Positions 10,400-22,764 of a DNA stretch of 64,000 bases are shown here, in pieces. The stretch comes from Botrytis cinerea B05.10 (Eukaryota > Ascomycota > Leotiomycetes > Helotiales > Sclerotiniaceae). The notes below the pieces were generated by a model that ran no database searches, was not told the origin of the DNA, and saw only the letters and a list, made by a program, of their open reading frames with translations. The DNA is taken from NCBI RefSeq assembly GCF_000143535.2, contig NC_037317.1, positions 1,488,001 to 1,552,000 of the forward strand, written 5' to 3'. Position numbers and translations under genes: made by a program. Every line of letters starts with the position of its first letter. Within the stretch, counting starts at the first letter, position 1.

Positions 10400-10560
10400 A
10401 ATAAGTTATCTCCTTAGGAAGTTGATACTATTCTGGGATAGAAACTTCTAATAACCTTCATAATTTGTATCAACCTTTTTCATTGGTGTCAACTCGAAAA
10501 AACCTTCATATCTTCAAATTTTATAACAAAAATACCAATTTTTAAAATTTTCTACGAATC
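10400..10560. other. AT-rich spacer before the solo LTR
   Basis: Short AT-rich DNA with no ORF. It ends with GAATC (10556-10560), the left target-site duplication of the adjacent solo LTR. Confidence 0.5.
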
Positions 10561-10896
10561 TGTTACGACGGACCTTACGGAATACAGTGTCACATGATTA
10601 TTAATACGTGATGGAGCGTCAAGGAGCTACAGCGCTCCTGGCGCAGTGAGATCCTTAGCGACCTAGCATACAAAGAGGTCTCAGGGAATAGGACAGAGAA
10701 TGAAGGTCTATATAAGGGAATGGGATTTCATTACAATATAGAACTTCATGCTCAAGATAATCATTAGTTTCATACTATAGTTACGAGAATTGTAATCAGT
10801 TATAGCCTTGTTGAATTCCTACTTGAAGTCTAGTCTAAACCACCTCGAAAGATCTCTAGACAATTCCACGTGACCCTAGAGGCAGCTCCCGTAACA
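10561..10896 (+). repeat. Solo LTR (336 bp) with 5-bp target duplication
   Basis: It starts TGTTACG and ends CGTAACA like the LTR at 2288-2857 and shares its last roughly 200 bp, including the TCTATATA box. The U3 part is shorter and different and lacks the 12-bp array. GAATC occurs immediately before (10556-10560) and after (10897-10901), a perfect target-site duplication. This proves a full insertion followed by LTR-LTR recombination that removed the internal region. Differences from the first LTR in the shared part are mostly transitions. Confidence 0.92.
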
Positions 10897-10901
10897 GAAT
10901 C

Positions 10902-11574
10902 CCGTAGTCTGAAATTTCTTTTCCCCAACGACTAGTATAATCATAAAGTTGTTTTAAATATTCAAATACTACATAGTTGATATTCTTCTGAAATTTTTCA
11001 AATCTTATAAAAAGTTAGATATATCTTATCTAATACTCATTTGTATAACGTAATACTATATTTTTAATATTATTCTTAAACTAATAATAGTCGCTAAGCT
11101 ATAATAGTTTCGTAGAGTTTCGTACTGGAAATTAATTGCTAGTTTTAGAAAATTTATAAAGTGTTTCTATGATAGCTTTAAAAATATATTAAACTATATA
11201 ATTTGATTATTTGTATTCATTTCCAAAAAATCATAAAGAATCTATTTATCATTTAATTCACCCTACTACACCCGTGATATCAACAATTCAGGGTCTAGGC
11301 TCAATTGACATATAGCGAGATACAATATCCCTCTAGATTGCGTGATTCCTAGGCGAAAAGATGTATTACAGAGGATATATTAAGATTTATAAGCTAGAGC
11401 CCTTATTGGTTCCCCACGTTTGGTGTGAGATCCACCCCCACCTGCCCCCTCCTCACGATTTCATCGTCCATGTTGTGAACAAACAAACCAACAAACAAAC
11501 AGGAAAGAAAATAAACACAGACTACAACAAAATAACGCAGAATTCTCAGGATATCTCACATTCACAGATTCACA
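10902..11574. other. AT-rich flank, then promoter region of the glyoxalase-fold gene
   Basis: AT-rich DNA without genes extends to about 11270. From there the composition is normal, with CA-rich repeats (AAACAAACCAACAAACAAAC near 11480) that probably form the promoter and leader of the downstream gene. Confidence 0.45.
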
Positions 11575-12228
11575 ATGTTGATCACAGGAATCGCCCATGT
11601 AAATCTTACGGTGCTACCCGGCACTCTCCACTTGGCCAAGAAGTTCTACGATGAAGTGTTGGGATTCACCTCGGTTCCAGTACCGGTCTTGCAGAAAGAC
11701 CACCTTGCTTGGTATGGCCGGCCCTCCTCTTCCTTACTGTCTCCAGCAGTATCCTACGATCCTCTCTATTAATTCAACCCCCCATCTCTACTCATGGAAT
11801 TGTACTAACAGATCTCCCAAGGTTTGACATTACCCCTCAAGGCCAACAGATCCACATCTCGGATTCGGCATCTCCTTTAGAGCCAAAGTCTTCTCGCCAT
11901 CCATGTTTCAGAGTCGCGAGTCCAGAAGCTTTGATTGAATTGCAGAAGAAAATTTGGACGTTCTATGAGAGTGAGGAGGCTGGAGAGGCGAGACCAAGAG
12001 AAGCCGATAAGCCTGGTGAGGTTGATAGTGGTGAGTCTTTCACGTGCTTTTTTTTTGGGCAAAGAGGGAAGTGAGTTTGGGTACTAGGGTGAAGAGAGGG
12101 AGCGAGGAAGAATAGAACGTATGAATCGTTGGTGGTGACTGACTTATTCAGGAGCGAAAGGAGTTGAATATCCCATTAGATTCTTTGCTAGGGATTTTTC
12201 TGGAAACAGGTTGGAATTTAGTTTGTGA
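11575..12228 (+). CDS. Glyoxalase/bleomycin-resistance-fold (VOC) protein, 140 aa, 3 exons
   Basis: Exons are 11575-11711, 11822-12030 and 12152-12228. Intron 1 (GTATGG...CCCAAG) carries a TACTAAC branch site; intron 2 runs GTGAGT...TTCAG. The joined protein begins LITGIAHVNLTVLPGTLHLAKKFYDEVLGF, the first beta-alpha-beta of the vicinal-oxygen-chelate fold with a possible metal ligand in IAHVNLTV. It continues LAWFDITPQGQQIHI and SRHPCFRV, and ends IRFFARDFSGNRLEFSL, the typical closing strand with its Glu ligand. At 140 aa it is a single-domain VOC protein. The family covers lactoylglutathione lyases, dioxygenases and thiol transferases, so the substrate cannot be named. All junctions keep frame and the gene looks intact. 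Confidence 0.85.
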
Positions 12229-13100
12229 TATAAATGGTTATTGTAAGTTTACCCTTTTCATCCACATATCAATCATTTTCAATCCTATCTAAAGTCATTA
12301 TAAGCGACTTTATAAGCTTTCTTTTCTTGTGCAGTGCCAAATATGGCATTCATTGGGTTTGGAGCAAATCATCCGTGTGCTCATCTTGATCCTTTTCATC
12401 TATCTTCCCTTGAATGGCTCATGGAAAATGCGATCTTTCACATCGACTGTTTCCATTTATCGAGAGTTATCAGCTGATATTTACAAGCTTAAGTCCTAAC
12501 TACACAGATATAGGCATGGTGCCGATTCGCGACCATAGATCTTCAGGTCTCGTCAATTTCATTACGTGATTAAAACACACAAGCGCCGGCGTTTAATTCT
12601 AGAAAGGATGGAACCAAGAATTGAAACTGTACTGCAATGCGGTCGGGCCGGTTTATGTTTTGCGTTAGCCGCCGTGTGGGTTTACCACCATCTTTGCGGC
12701 CCGAGTTTTTCCAATTCGGGACAGCCTAGCAATTCAATGGGATCTCTATGAGGCCGAATAACATTCATGTCCGTGGCAGTGTTCGTGTGACATTCTTGGT
12801 GTGGTAGGTAGATATATAAAAGGAATGAACAAACCAACTGCGAAGTGTTGTTTGGCAGATTCTCCTGGTTTTATCAAGTATGATGTGAACAGAAGTTTCT
12901 GTATTTTTGTATATTTATTCACTCATTTGTTTGTCTTTGAAGTGCTATCCATCCATCTATTGTCTTTCATTCACATCACATTCATTCCACCAAGATCACA
13001 TTTTAGATTTCTCAGCTATAGGCATTGTTTTTATATCAACCATCCTCAACCCTCTCACATAAACACTCATTCCATTACCGTCACTTCCATTTCCGAAGCC
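12229..13100. other. Intergenic region
   Basis: No convincing gene. Short ORFs are not family-like. The last 150 bp are C/T-rich and probably the leader of the ORF starting at 13101. Confidence 0.4.
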
Positions 13101-13376
13101 ATGCCTTCACTCGTATCCCGTCTATTTCAAGGCCGTTCTCCCCTTCCCCTCTCAACTCCCGAAGCCCCCGATATTAATTTCATACCTACGCAAGAACAAA
13201 GGGACGAGTATAAAAAAATATTCGAAAATTTGCCAAAAAAAAGTCAGAAGAAGTTGAAGAAACTACAGAAGGAACACGGGTTAACAGAGAATCAATTGAT
13301 CTTGGCTGCGTTAAAGCAGTTTGCGCCGCAGTATGTGGGGATGTACAAGACGGCGATGTTTTTTGGTATTGTGTAG
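13101..13376 (+). CDS. Small hypothetical protein (91 aa), lysine-rich
   Basis: The ATG at 13101 follows a CT/CA-rich leader typical of expressed genes here. An in-frame upstream extension exists but has untypical composition, so this ATG is preferred. The protein has a Pro-rich N-terminus (residues 10-30), then a Lys-rich amphipathic helix (YKKIFENLPKKSQKKLKKLQ) followed by GLTENQLILAALKQF and a short hydrophobic tail. I do not recognise the family. The helix arrangement could bind nucleic acid or membranes; that is a guess. Confidence 0.4.
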   Translation: MPSLVSRLFQGRSPLPLSTPEAPDINFIPTQEQRDEYKKIFENLPKKSQKKLKKLQKEHGLTENQLILAALKQFAPQYVGMYKTAMFFGIV

Positions 13377-14297
13377 GTTTTGTTGGTGGATGTGTGTGGG
13401 CCGATGTGGTAAGAGGAAGAACGAGGTTGAGTTTTGGTCCAGAGAGTGGTTGATAGACGGTCTCAAATTCTTCAAGTGGTCTAGCTCTAGAGAAATTGAA
13501 GGAAGCATACATACAAGAGCAGACACTTTGGTTCATCCTATTTTTATCTTATACCAAATATGCGTAGTATCTTTTGAATGACAGAAACGTAAGGTGATTG
13601 ATGCGGATATCTTTTGATTGGCTACAAAAACAGAAGAGGGTATACCATTTCTTGATTGCTGGTGACAATATGAAGAACTCTCCACACACGAAAAGAACCG
13701 CAAAAAGTAGAGACAAACAACCCCAAGCATACTACGAGGGGGAGATTACATTCAGCTTCGAGATTGAATTCTGCAAAAGACACCTCGATGTAAAATAAGA
13801 TAAAAAGACAAAACAATATGAATCTAGTAACAGACAAAACAACCAGCTTGTCCCCGAGCTCAGCAAATATTGTAAGCAGATGTACCACCCATTAGCTGGT
13901 CTTAAGTATTAGGCGAATATGGCTGGCTTGTCTCGGCAAAGGGTGTAGGCAGAAGAAATACTGTGTATTTCTCCAAGCTTGGGGACCTACCAAGGAAGCA
14001 ATAAAAACCCACATTATTGAGAGAACTTTGACTTATAAAAAAGTTAACCCGCAAGAATCGCTAATGTTTGGCGATATGGCAGTAGTAGTAGTAGTAGTAG
14101 TAGTAGTAATGGGTTAACTAGCTACCAACATTCCAATACATATCTGATGAACACACCAATCCCATAGTTCCCAATTGAAGATTTGTAAAACCGGAAGCTC
14201 ACGCTCTATTTCTATAAAAACAATAACTCCACCCATAAACCGCAAACCATTTGATTTCTGCACCACAAGTCACACCCTGCTATGTTAGATACGCTGG
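13377..14297. other. Intergenic region with AGT microsatellite
   Basis: No gene is seen. The only notable structure is a run of at least nine AGT triplets at 14081-14108. The right end holds the 3' UTR of the P450 gene on the minus strand. Confidence 0.5.
14081..14108. repeat. (AGT)n microsatellite
   Basis: Nine uninterrupted AGT triplets, likely length-variable between strains. Confidence 0.9.
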
Positions 14298-16270
14298 CTA
14301 CTCCCACAACTTTTCCGCTTCCTCTTTACTCAATCTTCTAATGTGGACTTTACTGGCCATATCTGGAATATTATTCCATCCAAACGACCAATCTTTCAAT
14401 CTATCCATCTCCTTCCAATCGTAGTTCATGAGGAATTCAACCAACATGATCTTCTCAATCGTGAGAGCTACGTAGCGGCCTGGACAGGCATGACGACCTA
14501 GGATCGATTAGCATTATTTAGGACCAGAAGAAACATTCAAACACACCATATCCGAAACTCATGAACCTTTCACTCGGGTTCGAACCCGCTATCGTCTCAT
14601 CCCTAGTTCTAAACCCCTTAAACACATCTGCATCTTCGTAATGCTCAGCATCTTGATGGATAGCCCATGCCATTCCCTCAATCCTCTCTCCATACGGAAT
14701 ATGAATAACCCTTTCCCCATCTTCTCCCTTAGCAACAAAATCCAATCCTTCTCTCTTCGCCACCTTCCTGCTACCCAATGTATATCCCAAGGGATGTAGT
14801 CTCTGACTCTCCCTCATAAAAGCATCCAAGCTTTTCAACTCCCCGAGACTTTCTCGATTCCACACCCCTTCAAACTTCTTCCACACATCTCGAATCTCCC
14901 TCCTCATCGGCTCTACATATAGCTCCTTCTCATGCCCAACAACATCATAAAGCACGTGCGTAAAAGTAAGCGTCGTCGTATCGACCGTCGCAAAAAAGAA
15001 CCTACAAATCCTATTATTCACCCCCCACAGCAATTCCTCCTCCCCCTTCCCCTCAAATGCTTTCTTCCCCCTGACATCCTCCACCAACATCGGCAAGACA
15101 ACCCCCCTCTCGTACTCCGCCCCCGTAACATCTCCCCTAATCAACCCCCTCACATCCTGCGTGATCATCCTCTCAATAACCCGAACCTGCTTCGTCGTCT
15201 TCATCCACGGCGCCACAACCCCATGACTCCACCTCGGCAAGCGTCGCAACAACAATCCAGAAAAGAAAATCCCCCGCGCAAACGTCGCCACATTATCAAC
15301 CCACACCGCATCGCCCGAATATTTCTCTCCACACAGGATGCGCGACACGATTTTCGCCAGCGCAACATTCACATGCCGAAACAAACACGTGTGAGTCCAC
15401 CCCTCCGCATCAATCTCACTCGCGCCCCCCGGCGCAAAATTTTCTCGAAACGCCGTCGTGGTTTCCGCGAGCAGGAGCGGGATGATCTCGGGAATCGACC
15501 GGGTTAGCTTGGAAATGACAAAGGTCATCATGTCTTCGCTTTCGGCGGAGATGAAGGGTCGCATGAGGAGGAACTGTTTCGGAGGGTCAGTTCCACATTA
15601 TTTCTTGCATTTGCCTTGCTAGGTTGGATGCTTTAGGTCGAATTGAGCGGAATTGTATCAGATCAGACCAGACCAGACCAGACCAGACCAAGATATAAAG
15701 TTATCAAAGAACAATCAATGAACATACATCTTCAATCGCCTCATACGGATCCAAATCTCCCGTCCCCATCTTCCCCGCCTGCGCAAAAACAGAAGTAGGC
15801 AATGCCCACTGAGGACCCAGCGGTCCATTCATACGAAACGCCTTTCCATTTTTCGAGTACTAATATTCATCATCCATTAGCTTCCACGCAACTTTTTTTT
15901 TTCTCCAATCAAAATAAAAAATCAAAATAAAAAATAAAAAAACTAAAAATAAACCCCCAATCCCAAAAAAATCACACTCATTCATTTCACAGAACAACAA
16001 TATAATCCCACAATCCCACAATTCCAATAACCAGAGGCAAAACCAAAACCCCCAAAAAACCCAAAAACAAAACAAGCATACCTTTTGATAAGCACCAACC
16101 AACAATTCCTTCCCCGACAACCCCCTCCGCGTCAAAGTTTCCCACCACGAATTCCCTATCAATGGCGCATCTGCATTGTAGCGGCGTGAGCGCAAATACG
16201 AGGCCAATTGGGACGATAGAATCCAAGTGATGAAGACGACAAGCAGTGATGAATACAGAGAGAGTTCCAT
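14298..16270 (-). CDS. Cytochrome P450 monooxygenase, 515 aa, 4 exons
   Basis: Exons on the minus strand are 16270-16082, 15859-15728, 15573-14547 and 14497-14298. The start is the ATG at 16270 (CAAAATGG context). Residues 1-20 form a membrane anchor (LYSSLLVVFITWILSS). The I-helix motif is in FFATVDTTTLTF, the ExxR motif in FMRESQRLHPLG, and the heme loop FGYGRHACPGR spans the last intron, with the Cys ligand intact. ESQRL and the surrounding layout resemble the fungal ent-kaurene oxidase-like P450s, a group that also includes ABA-pathway enzymes. Distance from the ABA3-like gene (8 kb, with pseudogenes between) argues against a simple cluster role. The substrate is unknown. All splice junctions keep frame, so it should be functional. 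Confidence 0.88.
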
Positions 16271-16930
16271 TTTGAGGGTGTGCAATTGGAGTATGTGCTT
16301 GGTAGGTAGAAAGATAATTTACAACAGAAACGGGGGCGAGGCAACATTTCAATGTTGGAAACCATCGATGATTTTAAAATCTATGGAGAAGTATTCACTG
16401 GTTAATAAACGTATCATGCATGGCTGAGGCTCAGATACTCCGCATTGTTGTATCTAACTATTTTCCCCCGAGCATCCGTGTACTCCATATCACAATGATT
16501 TCCGCAGACAATCTGCAGACGCAGGTATTCCCGAGCTGCAAGACAGGAAGTGCATCGCTTAGAGCTTCGGTTCCAGATGCGGATTAAAATTTCAAAGCAA
16601 CTCAACTCGGAGGAATCCACAATTAATATGGGGACAATCAGGAACCCAAATTGATAATGTCTTAGCTTTCATAACCCTAAAAGGTAAAGTTCGCAAAAAC
16701 TCGTCCATATATACCCGCTATCTCATTCCATCTCCATAAGAAAGTGTACAAGCGATATCATGACATGTTCCCCTGATCTCTCCAACCGATCTCTTTAACC
16801 GACCCATTATCGTACCCGAAGAACGCCATTTGCAGTATCTAAAACCTGCAAACCAATCCATTGATACAGCCGTACACCAATCCCATCCTCGTCCCAACGT
16901 TCGCCAATGAATCCACATTTGGGTTATAAT
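16271..16930. other. P450 promoter region and PKA 3' flank
   Basis: Both neighbours lie on the minus strand, so this 660-bp gap should hold the P450 promoter and the 3' end of the kinase transcript. No additional gene is visible. Confidence 0.45.
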
Positions 16931-18490
16931 CTAAAAACCCTTGAAACAATCATCGTATTTTGCCGCGAGCTCCTCTGTGTATGGTTCTCTTCCTTCTTTT
17001 TCATCGGGATATAAATCGAAATTTTGAGCATCGCCAGGATATCTCAAAGGGGGTATAATCGGACCACGGTATTTCCTGTAATATACATCTTCCCAGATCA
17101 CTCCTTGAAAAAAAGGGTGGTCTTTCACCCGTGCAGCGCCACCGGATATGTTTCCGAGACGATGTGATCGATCGAGCGTGCAAAATTGGCGAATGATATC
17201 TTTTGCCGCAGGTGAAATGGCAGGTTCGGCAGGGAAAGAAACTGGCTTGCTAACAATTCTAGACGAAGCTCTGTGTCAGATAATGTGCAAATGATTGAAA
17301 GACAACGAAGAAATGAGGTACATACTGCTTATAAATCTCAATTGGGTTTGAATGCCAAAAGGGTGGATATCCTGTGAGGAATTCATATATTAATATGCCC
17401 AAAGCCCACCAGTCGACGGCGGTCGTATGGCCTTTTGATTGAATAACCTCTGGCGCAAGATACTCTGGCGTGCCACATAAAGTATATGTTTCCCCTTCAT
17501 TATTGTCAATAAACGGCCAACAGAGCCCTCGAATTTACGCAGCTTACTGTTTCCTAAACGTTTTGCGAATCCAAAATCGACCAATTTTATGTGTCCCTCA
17601 GCATCCAACAGCAGGTTCTCCGGCTTCATGTCTCTATATGCAACGCCTTCTTGTTCATGTAAAAATTCAAGAATCAAAACTATTTCCGCGGCATAAAATC
17701 GAGCTGTGTTCTCGTCGAATCGTTTGGCTTTTCGTAGATAGGAGAATACTTCACCTCCAGGGCAGTAGTCAAGCTTGGTAGAGATAGAAGTCAGTTTCAG
17801 ACCAAAAAAAATAGAGTACGCAGATATCCAATTGATCATGGAAGATGGAAGATGGGATTTTGTGGTAAAGGGAATCCTATGAGCATACCAGCATATACAG
17901 TGAATCGTGATCAGAAAAAGAAGTAATTAATGTAGTAATAAAAGGATGTCCAGCAACATCTGAAAGAACCGAACGCTCGTGATTGACATGGTCGACCTGT
18001 TTAAGTTTGATGACTAGATCTTGTCAGTCAATGGAATCGACTCTGCTTCTGCAATTCAACTCTTACCCTCGACTTTCCGCAGGACCTTCAGCGCAAAAAC
18101 CTTATCACGATCCTCTTCAGCAGGATTCGCAAGGCGTACAAGCCAGCTACACAGTATAAAATCAGAATATATTCAAGCGAGAGATTCCTGAGAGTGAATA
18201 TCGTACACGCGAGCGAATGTGCCTGTTGAATGAAAATCAATTAGCATACATTACGTGCAGGCTCCGTCATCAAGCTACACAGCACAGCACATCGCATATC
18301 ATCGGAGCGTACCAGTTCCTAAAGTCCTCACCAACTCAAAGTCTCGCACGCTCAAATTTCTCGAACTTGCTCCCAACCCTTCTTTCCTTGGATTTTTTTT
18401 GATTTCATCGGGGGGCAGGATTTTCTGCTCTTTGAAGTGAGCCACTAAGTTTCTTTCTTCCTCAGCCGCAGCCGTCGTGGTCTCAGCCAT
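16931..18490 (-). CDS. pka2: cAMP-dependent protein kinase catalytic subunit, PKA2-type, 374 aa, 7 exons
   Basis: Exons on the minus strand are 18490-18313, 18222-18207, 18149-18067, 18013-17889, 17773-17548, 17494-17326 and 17258-16931. The joined protein has the Gly loop LGTGTFARVWLV, the catalytic Lys in [25 protein letters not shown], the activation loop [16 protein letters not shown], and an AGC C-tail ending YDDCFKGF. The last four residues are the FxxF motif that docks on the kinase's own small lobe. The N-terminus is short and lacks the Gln-rich extension of PKA1-type subunits, so PKA2 fits better. It would phosphorylate Ser/Thr targets when cAMP frees it from the regulatory subunit. 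Exon 2 is only 16 nt and encodes part of the Gly loop. Confidence 0.93.
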
Positions 18491-21400
18491 TGTAATTTGA
18501 GGTGACGGTGAGAGTCTCGCGAGAAGGAATGTTATGGTGTGCCTCTTATTTTGGAAGACTTCGCGGGCTTATTGGAAGCAGCAGACTGCAGTAGCCATGC
18601 GGTTGGCGCGAAACTTGAGGGACTTGATTTCGAGGGGTGGTGGGGCTCAGTTGTCGAGATGGAGATTCCTATAGATATACCGATATTTGTATTATGCGAC
18701 GACTTGGGACCGAGCTTTATGATTGACTGATAGTGTACATGTAGAGTACTGGACAGTCCGAGCAAGTCTTACTCTGCAACCACACACAGTCTTTGTCTGT
18801 GTATGCTGCAGCAACTGAAAAGGTTAATTCCGTCGATTATGGCCAATTGATTCTGTGAAGAGAAGTTCTTCAGACACAGAAGAATGCCGGAATATGGAGA
18901 AGAGTGAGGAGTGCAGGGAAGTAGGGAAGTAGGGAAGTAGAGAAGTAGAGAAGTAGGGAAGTAGTAAGTAGCAAGTAGCAAGTAGCAAGTAGTAAGTGGA
19001 TGGATTGATTGATTGATTGCAGTATCTTCTCCTTCTTCTCGTTCTTGTTCTTGTTCTTCTTCTTCTTTAGGACTGTACCCGTCTGTATCCATCCATCGTA
19101 CATAGTAAGTAGTATAGTGGGGGGGGGGGGGGGGATGGGGAGGGGGGAATTTGGTCGGTCGGTATGTATCATGACGTTTTTTTGGGGTTTTTGAGTTCGG
19201 CCTTCCCATCAATTTCATCCGATTAGAAGAAAAAAAAAGAAATCTAGTTATCCATCCATCGACACCACCAATGCCTCCTTCCTCCCCACCGCAGCAGATC
19301 AACCGGCTGCGAAATCAAATTCCCTACATATACGGGGTACCTTTTCATTTGCATCTATCATCGCACGAACGACATTTGAATCATGGGAGTGTCTGTTTAG
19401 AACTTGACGATTCTAGAAGAATGATGGGCATGGCACCAAATCATAATCATAATCATAATCATAATCATTTCGAATAAAGGGAGATGGATGCGAGTAGATG
19501 GAGAAAGAAATTCTCTCGATTGGTGTTTCGAATGGGATTCTCATGCACGTGACTGACTGATTACTCACCAAAACAAGGGGATTGAAGATTCATCGACATA
19601 TCTCCTTACACCACGTTCTATGTGTGTATACCGTATATTTACCTATGCACACATGTCAGGCTGTTCTGCCGCATGATTTGTCTATGGTTAGAATTGTATG
19701 CTCCGTCTAGGTTATCTCTCCTGATCCGCTACTCGATACATGCATATACGTATACATGTACTTACTACTGAGGTAGGCATGCAGTCTTCAGTCCAGTTTC
19801 ATACCTATATCTACACCTCAATCCTAGAGTATGTGATTCCAGACACATTTCCCGTCAAGTTTACCGAGACGGTTGAATGCAATATAACTCTGATCGTTTG
19901 CACAAGTCGTGGTATGGATGGAAAGTCGTTTTTAATGTTGCACCGCCATATAAGGTTTCCCATTGGACGAGAATGCGAGCTTGCAGGGTGGCGGGCCGAG
20001 ACCTTGAGAAGCCGAAGAGGGATTGCGGGTGAGGATGTGGGATCTATACATAACGGATAGTGTGATGGTGACCTCCTCAAAAAGATTTCCCTGCATAGAT
20101 TGTGTTCCCTAAGACAAACACTATCTTGATACTTTTTCAGGATCACGAAAGGTAATCATCCCTGATATGTCTTCCATGATTGTCAAGCCTGTCGTTCTAA
20201 GTTATTATCCTTTCAATTTTTTTCAAGATAAATTCAATGTTAGTATACCGGATCCTTTGGCAATCGATGTGCCGTCCATATCGAGGGGTGAATTCTAAGT
20301 AGGTGAAATAAGAACTAAGTCTTGTGTTGGGGTCGCAGCAGCTCCGCCCAAAAGGACATCTAAAGAGGATCTTACGTGTGGGAACATGTTCCTTTGGAGA
20401 CTGATACGGTTTCTTTTCGCGGCGAATCCTGCCATGAATTATTATTGACGAGACCAAAAACTACTTTGAAATTCGTAGTGGCTGTAAAACAAGGCTGAAG
20501 CGAGCCACAATGCTGATCGGGATTCAGGAGGTGCTGATAACACTCACTCGTGGGGAAATCTCATTGTTCCAAAATGACAATTTGCGAGATGAATCACTAT
20601 GATAATAGCTTTGTTATAGTAAAGTAAGCAAAGGGGTGGCATTCATGTATTTGCGAGGCACATTGCTCTAGATCGATGGCGAATTCAGATAAAAGCGAAT
20701 ATCTGGGTAGAAAGTGACGCCTTGTCTGATCTATAGATCAGATCACATATCGAGATAGTGTTGCAGTGAGCCAGCGACCAAAATAGTTGCTGCAAGATTC
20801 GAAGGCTGTAGAGGGTGGTGTGGTAGAGCGAAGAAATCAAGACATCTGAGAAGAGCAAGAAGGTACTAAGATACTTCCATGAAGCACACCAATTTCATTT
20901 CAACACCAGAAAAGTATGAATCAATATACTCTAACAATGCCATTTCGGGGCAGCCTCATAAGAGCCGCAACACGTGCAGAGTGTGGCCGAGTATAACGTA
21001 CCCCACCCTCAAAATCTCCCCACCAATACCATGCTATGTCGTCAAAACTGCTAGCCGTAAGATGAACTGCCTTTTCCAAATTATCTCACCGTGTTAGCAA
21101 AACCTCCAATTTAAACTATGCCCCAGAATGCTTATATCTCGTAATTCGCCCTATGCAGGCGATCTTTGCAAGGTGGATTCTTGCCTGAACTTCGGTGTAT
21201 CTAATCATACTAGTGGGATATTGGTAGAATGAGTAAATGCCCTCTATAGAAATATCGACCAATTGTCTATTATATTTTGGTCAGCGAAAGGTAGGTCCAA
21301 CCTCTGGACCCAGGTAAAAGCCAATTTTTCCACCAAAGCTCCAGTGACTGGCGTCATGCATGTTAATATGACTGACACCTTGGTAATGCAGGCATTGCTG

Positions 21401-22219
21401 GTATTACAAGCCTAATTTAGAGCTTGTAAGGCGGATAGGAAGTCCAGTGAGGGCAACCATCATGTCAAGTGGAAGTTTTGAATCCATTTCCCGCTTTTCT
21501 CTCACGGCCGCGAGCAACCTTGCCCATAATCTAAAGCCGGGAAAGTTTGCCTCGACCAATCGGGCGGCAGATAAATAGGCAACTTGTCTATACTAAGACA
21601 CCGAGGAGGTGGTATCAAGTCATGCCATCTAATCAATAGCTTGGATGGTCTTTAATGCGTACCATGTTTGAATGGAAGAAGTGTACGTAAGCATTGCATT
21701 GAGCTTATATCATATCAAAAGAGATAGCTGGCCCCTTCTTCAGAAACAGTAATTTTCATGAAAACTAATTTAGGCCTTCTCAAAAGTTTGAAAATAAGGC
21801 GGTACTCGAAATACGAACAGGAAACCCGAAATTGTAATCCCTCAGCACATGAGCCTATTCTTGTTCCAGACAATGACCTAGACCTATCCGACAATCCAAA
21901 GAAAGAAATTGAAGCCTAAAATACGGAGACGATCATCCAAGGTGTGAATCATGCATGATATCCTATGCAACGCGCGGCGCTATGCAAACAATAAAGACGA
22001 TTTGATATCCCAATATCATGACGGATGAGTAACAGCAAAAAGAAACGAGTCAAACTGTGTAAGCACTACCATTCCATAAAAAGACCCCCCACTGGCTCTC
22101 CTTCCCCCTTTTATTTTTACACACAACTTCCCATGCGGGAATACAAGGATGTATTACCTGCGTTTGGATTAGCTTCAGACTCGTTTCAAACGGCGCTCAT
22201 TAATTGAAATTGTTACCCA
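18491..22219. other. 3.7-kb gene-free region with simple repeats
   Basis: The part near the kinase start is probably its promoter and leader. It holds G/A-rich GGGAAGTA and AGTAGCA repeats (18905-19000), CTT repeats near 19040-19070, a run of 16 G at 19119-19134 and ATAATC repeats near 19440. From 19.7 to 22.2 kb the sequence is unremarkable; ORFs are short and family-free. Confidence 0.5.
19119..19134. repeat. Homopolymer G16
   Basis: Sixteen consecutive G in the upstream region of the PKA gene; length is likely variable and prone to sequencing error. Confidence 0.9.
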
Positions 22220-22546
22220 CTAGGTTCCGACTCGCCTTTTAATCCAGTCAGTGGTGCAATTTCCACATCTTTGATGTTCGCATGATGTACAGTGTGTGTT
22301 TAGAACGGCCGTCATAGCTCCATGACCATTCAAACCACAGTTACAGCAATACCAGATCTCATCGTAAACGTATTGCGGCTCACTGGTGAGCTGTCCGCTG
22401 CTTTTACTGCCATGGTTGTGTTTGCCACTGCTCGAATGTTTGTGATAAGAATGGCCGCGACTAGATTCATGGCCAGCCTGTAACGATGGTTGCGTGCGTT
22501 TGCGATCATGATTTGAAGATATTGCTACCAGCGATTGAGAGTGCAT
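22220..22546 (-). CDS. Small Cys-rich zinc-ribbon-like protein, copy A (108 aa)
   Basis: The first ATG in frame is at 22546. Residues 1-60 are Ser/His/Lys-rich and probably disordered. The C-terminus carries IWYCCNC, fifteen residues, then CTSCEHQRCGNC and a basic end (WIKRRVGT). The spacing C-x2-C-x-H-x2-C-x2-C after a W-x-C-C-x-C knuckle is shared exactly with the ORFs at 24061-24249 and 30340-30504, all on this strand. No signal peptide is apparent, so a cytosolic or nuclear metal-binding role is more likely than a secreted effector. I know of similar uncharacterised small proteins in ascomycetes but cannot name a function. Confidence 0.65.
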   Translation of the reverse strand: MHSQSLVAISSNHDRKRTQPSLQAGHESSRGHSYHKHSSSGKHNHGSKSSGQLTSEPQYVYDEIWYCCNCGLNGHGAMTAVLNTHCTSCEHQRCGNCTTDWIKRRVGT

Positions 22547-22764
22547 TTTGATAGCAAAAATGCAATCGAATGGCCAAGCGGGTAAGAATGCGGAGATTTG
22601 AAACAACTTATAGACGGCTTGTAGAAAAATGAAGAAGATCTGAGGACTTGAAGGGTGGCAACTGCTTTTCGATGGAAAGGAGTTCAAAGATTCTTAAATA
22701 TTCAAAGATGTTCGACGGCATCTTGAAATTGGTTGCCCTCTATAGTAATTTGACACCACAGATG

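Noticed and set aside
14932..15507. 191-aa plus-strand ORF rich in Arg and Pro
   Set aside because: It is a shadow of P450 exon 3 on the minus strand.
14298..16270. P450 as a member of an ABA cluster with the ABA3-like gene
   Set aside because: It is 8 kb away, separated by two pseudogenes, a solo LTR and two other genes. The P450 subfamily looks compatible but proximity alone is not enough.
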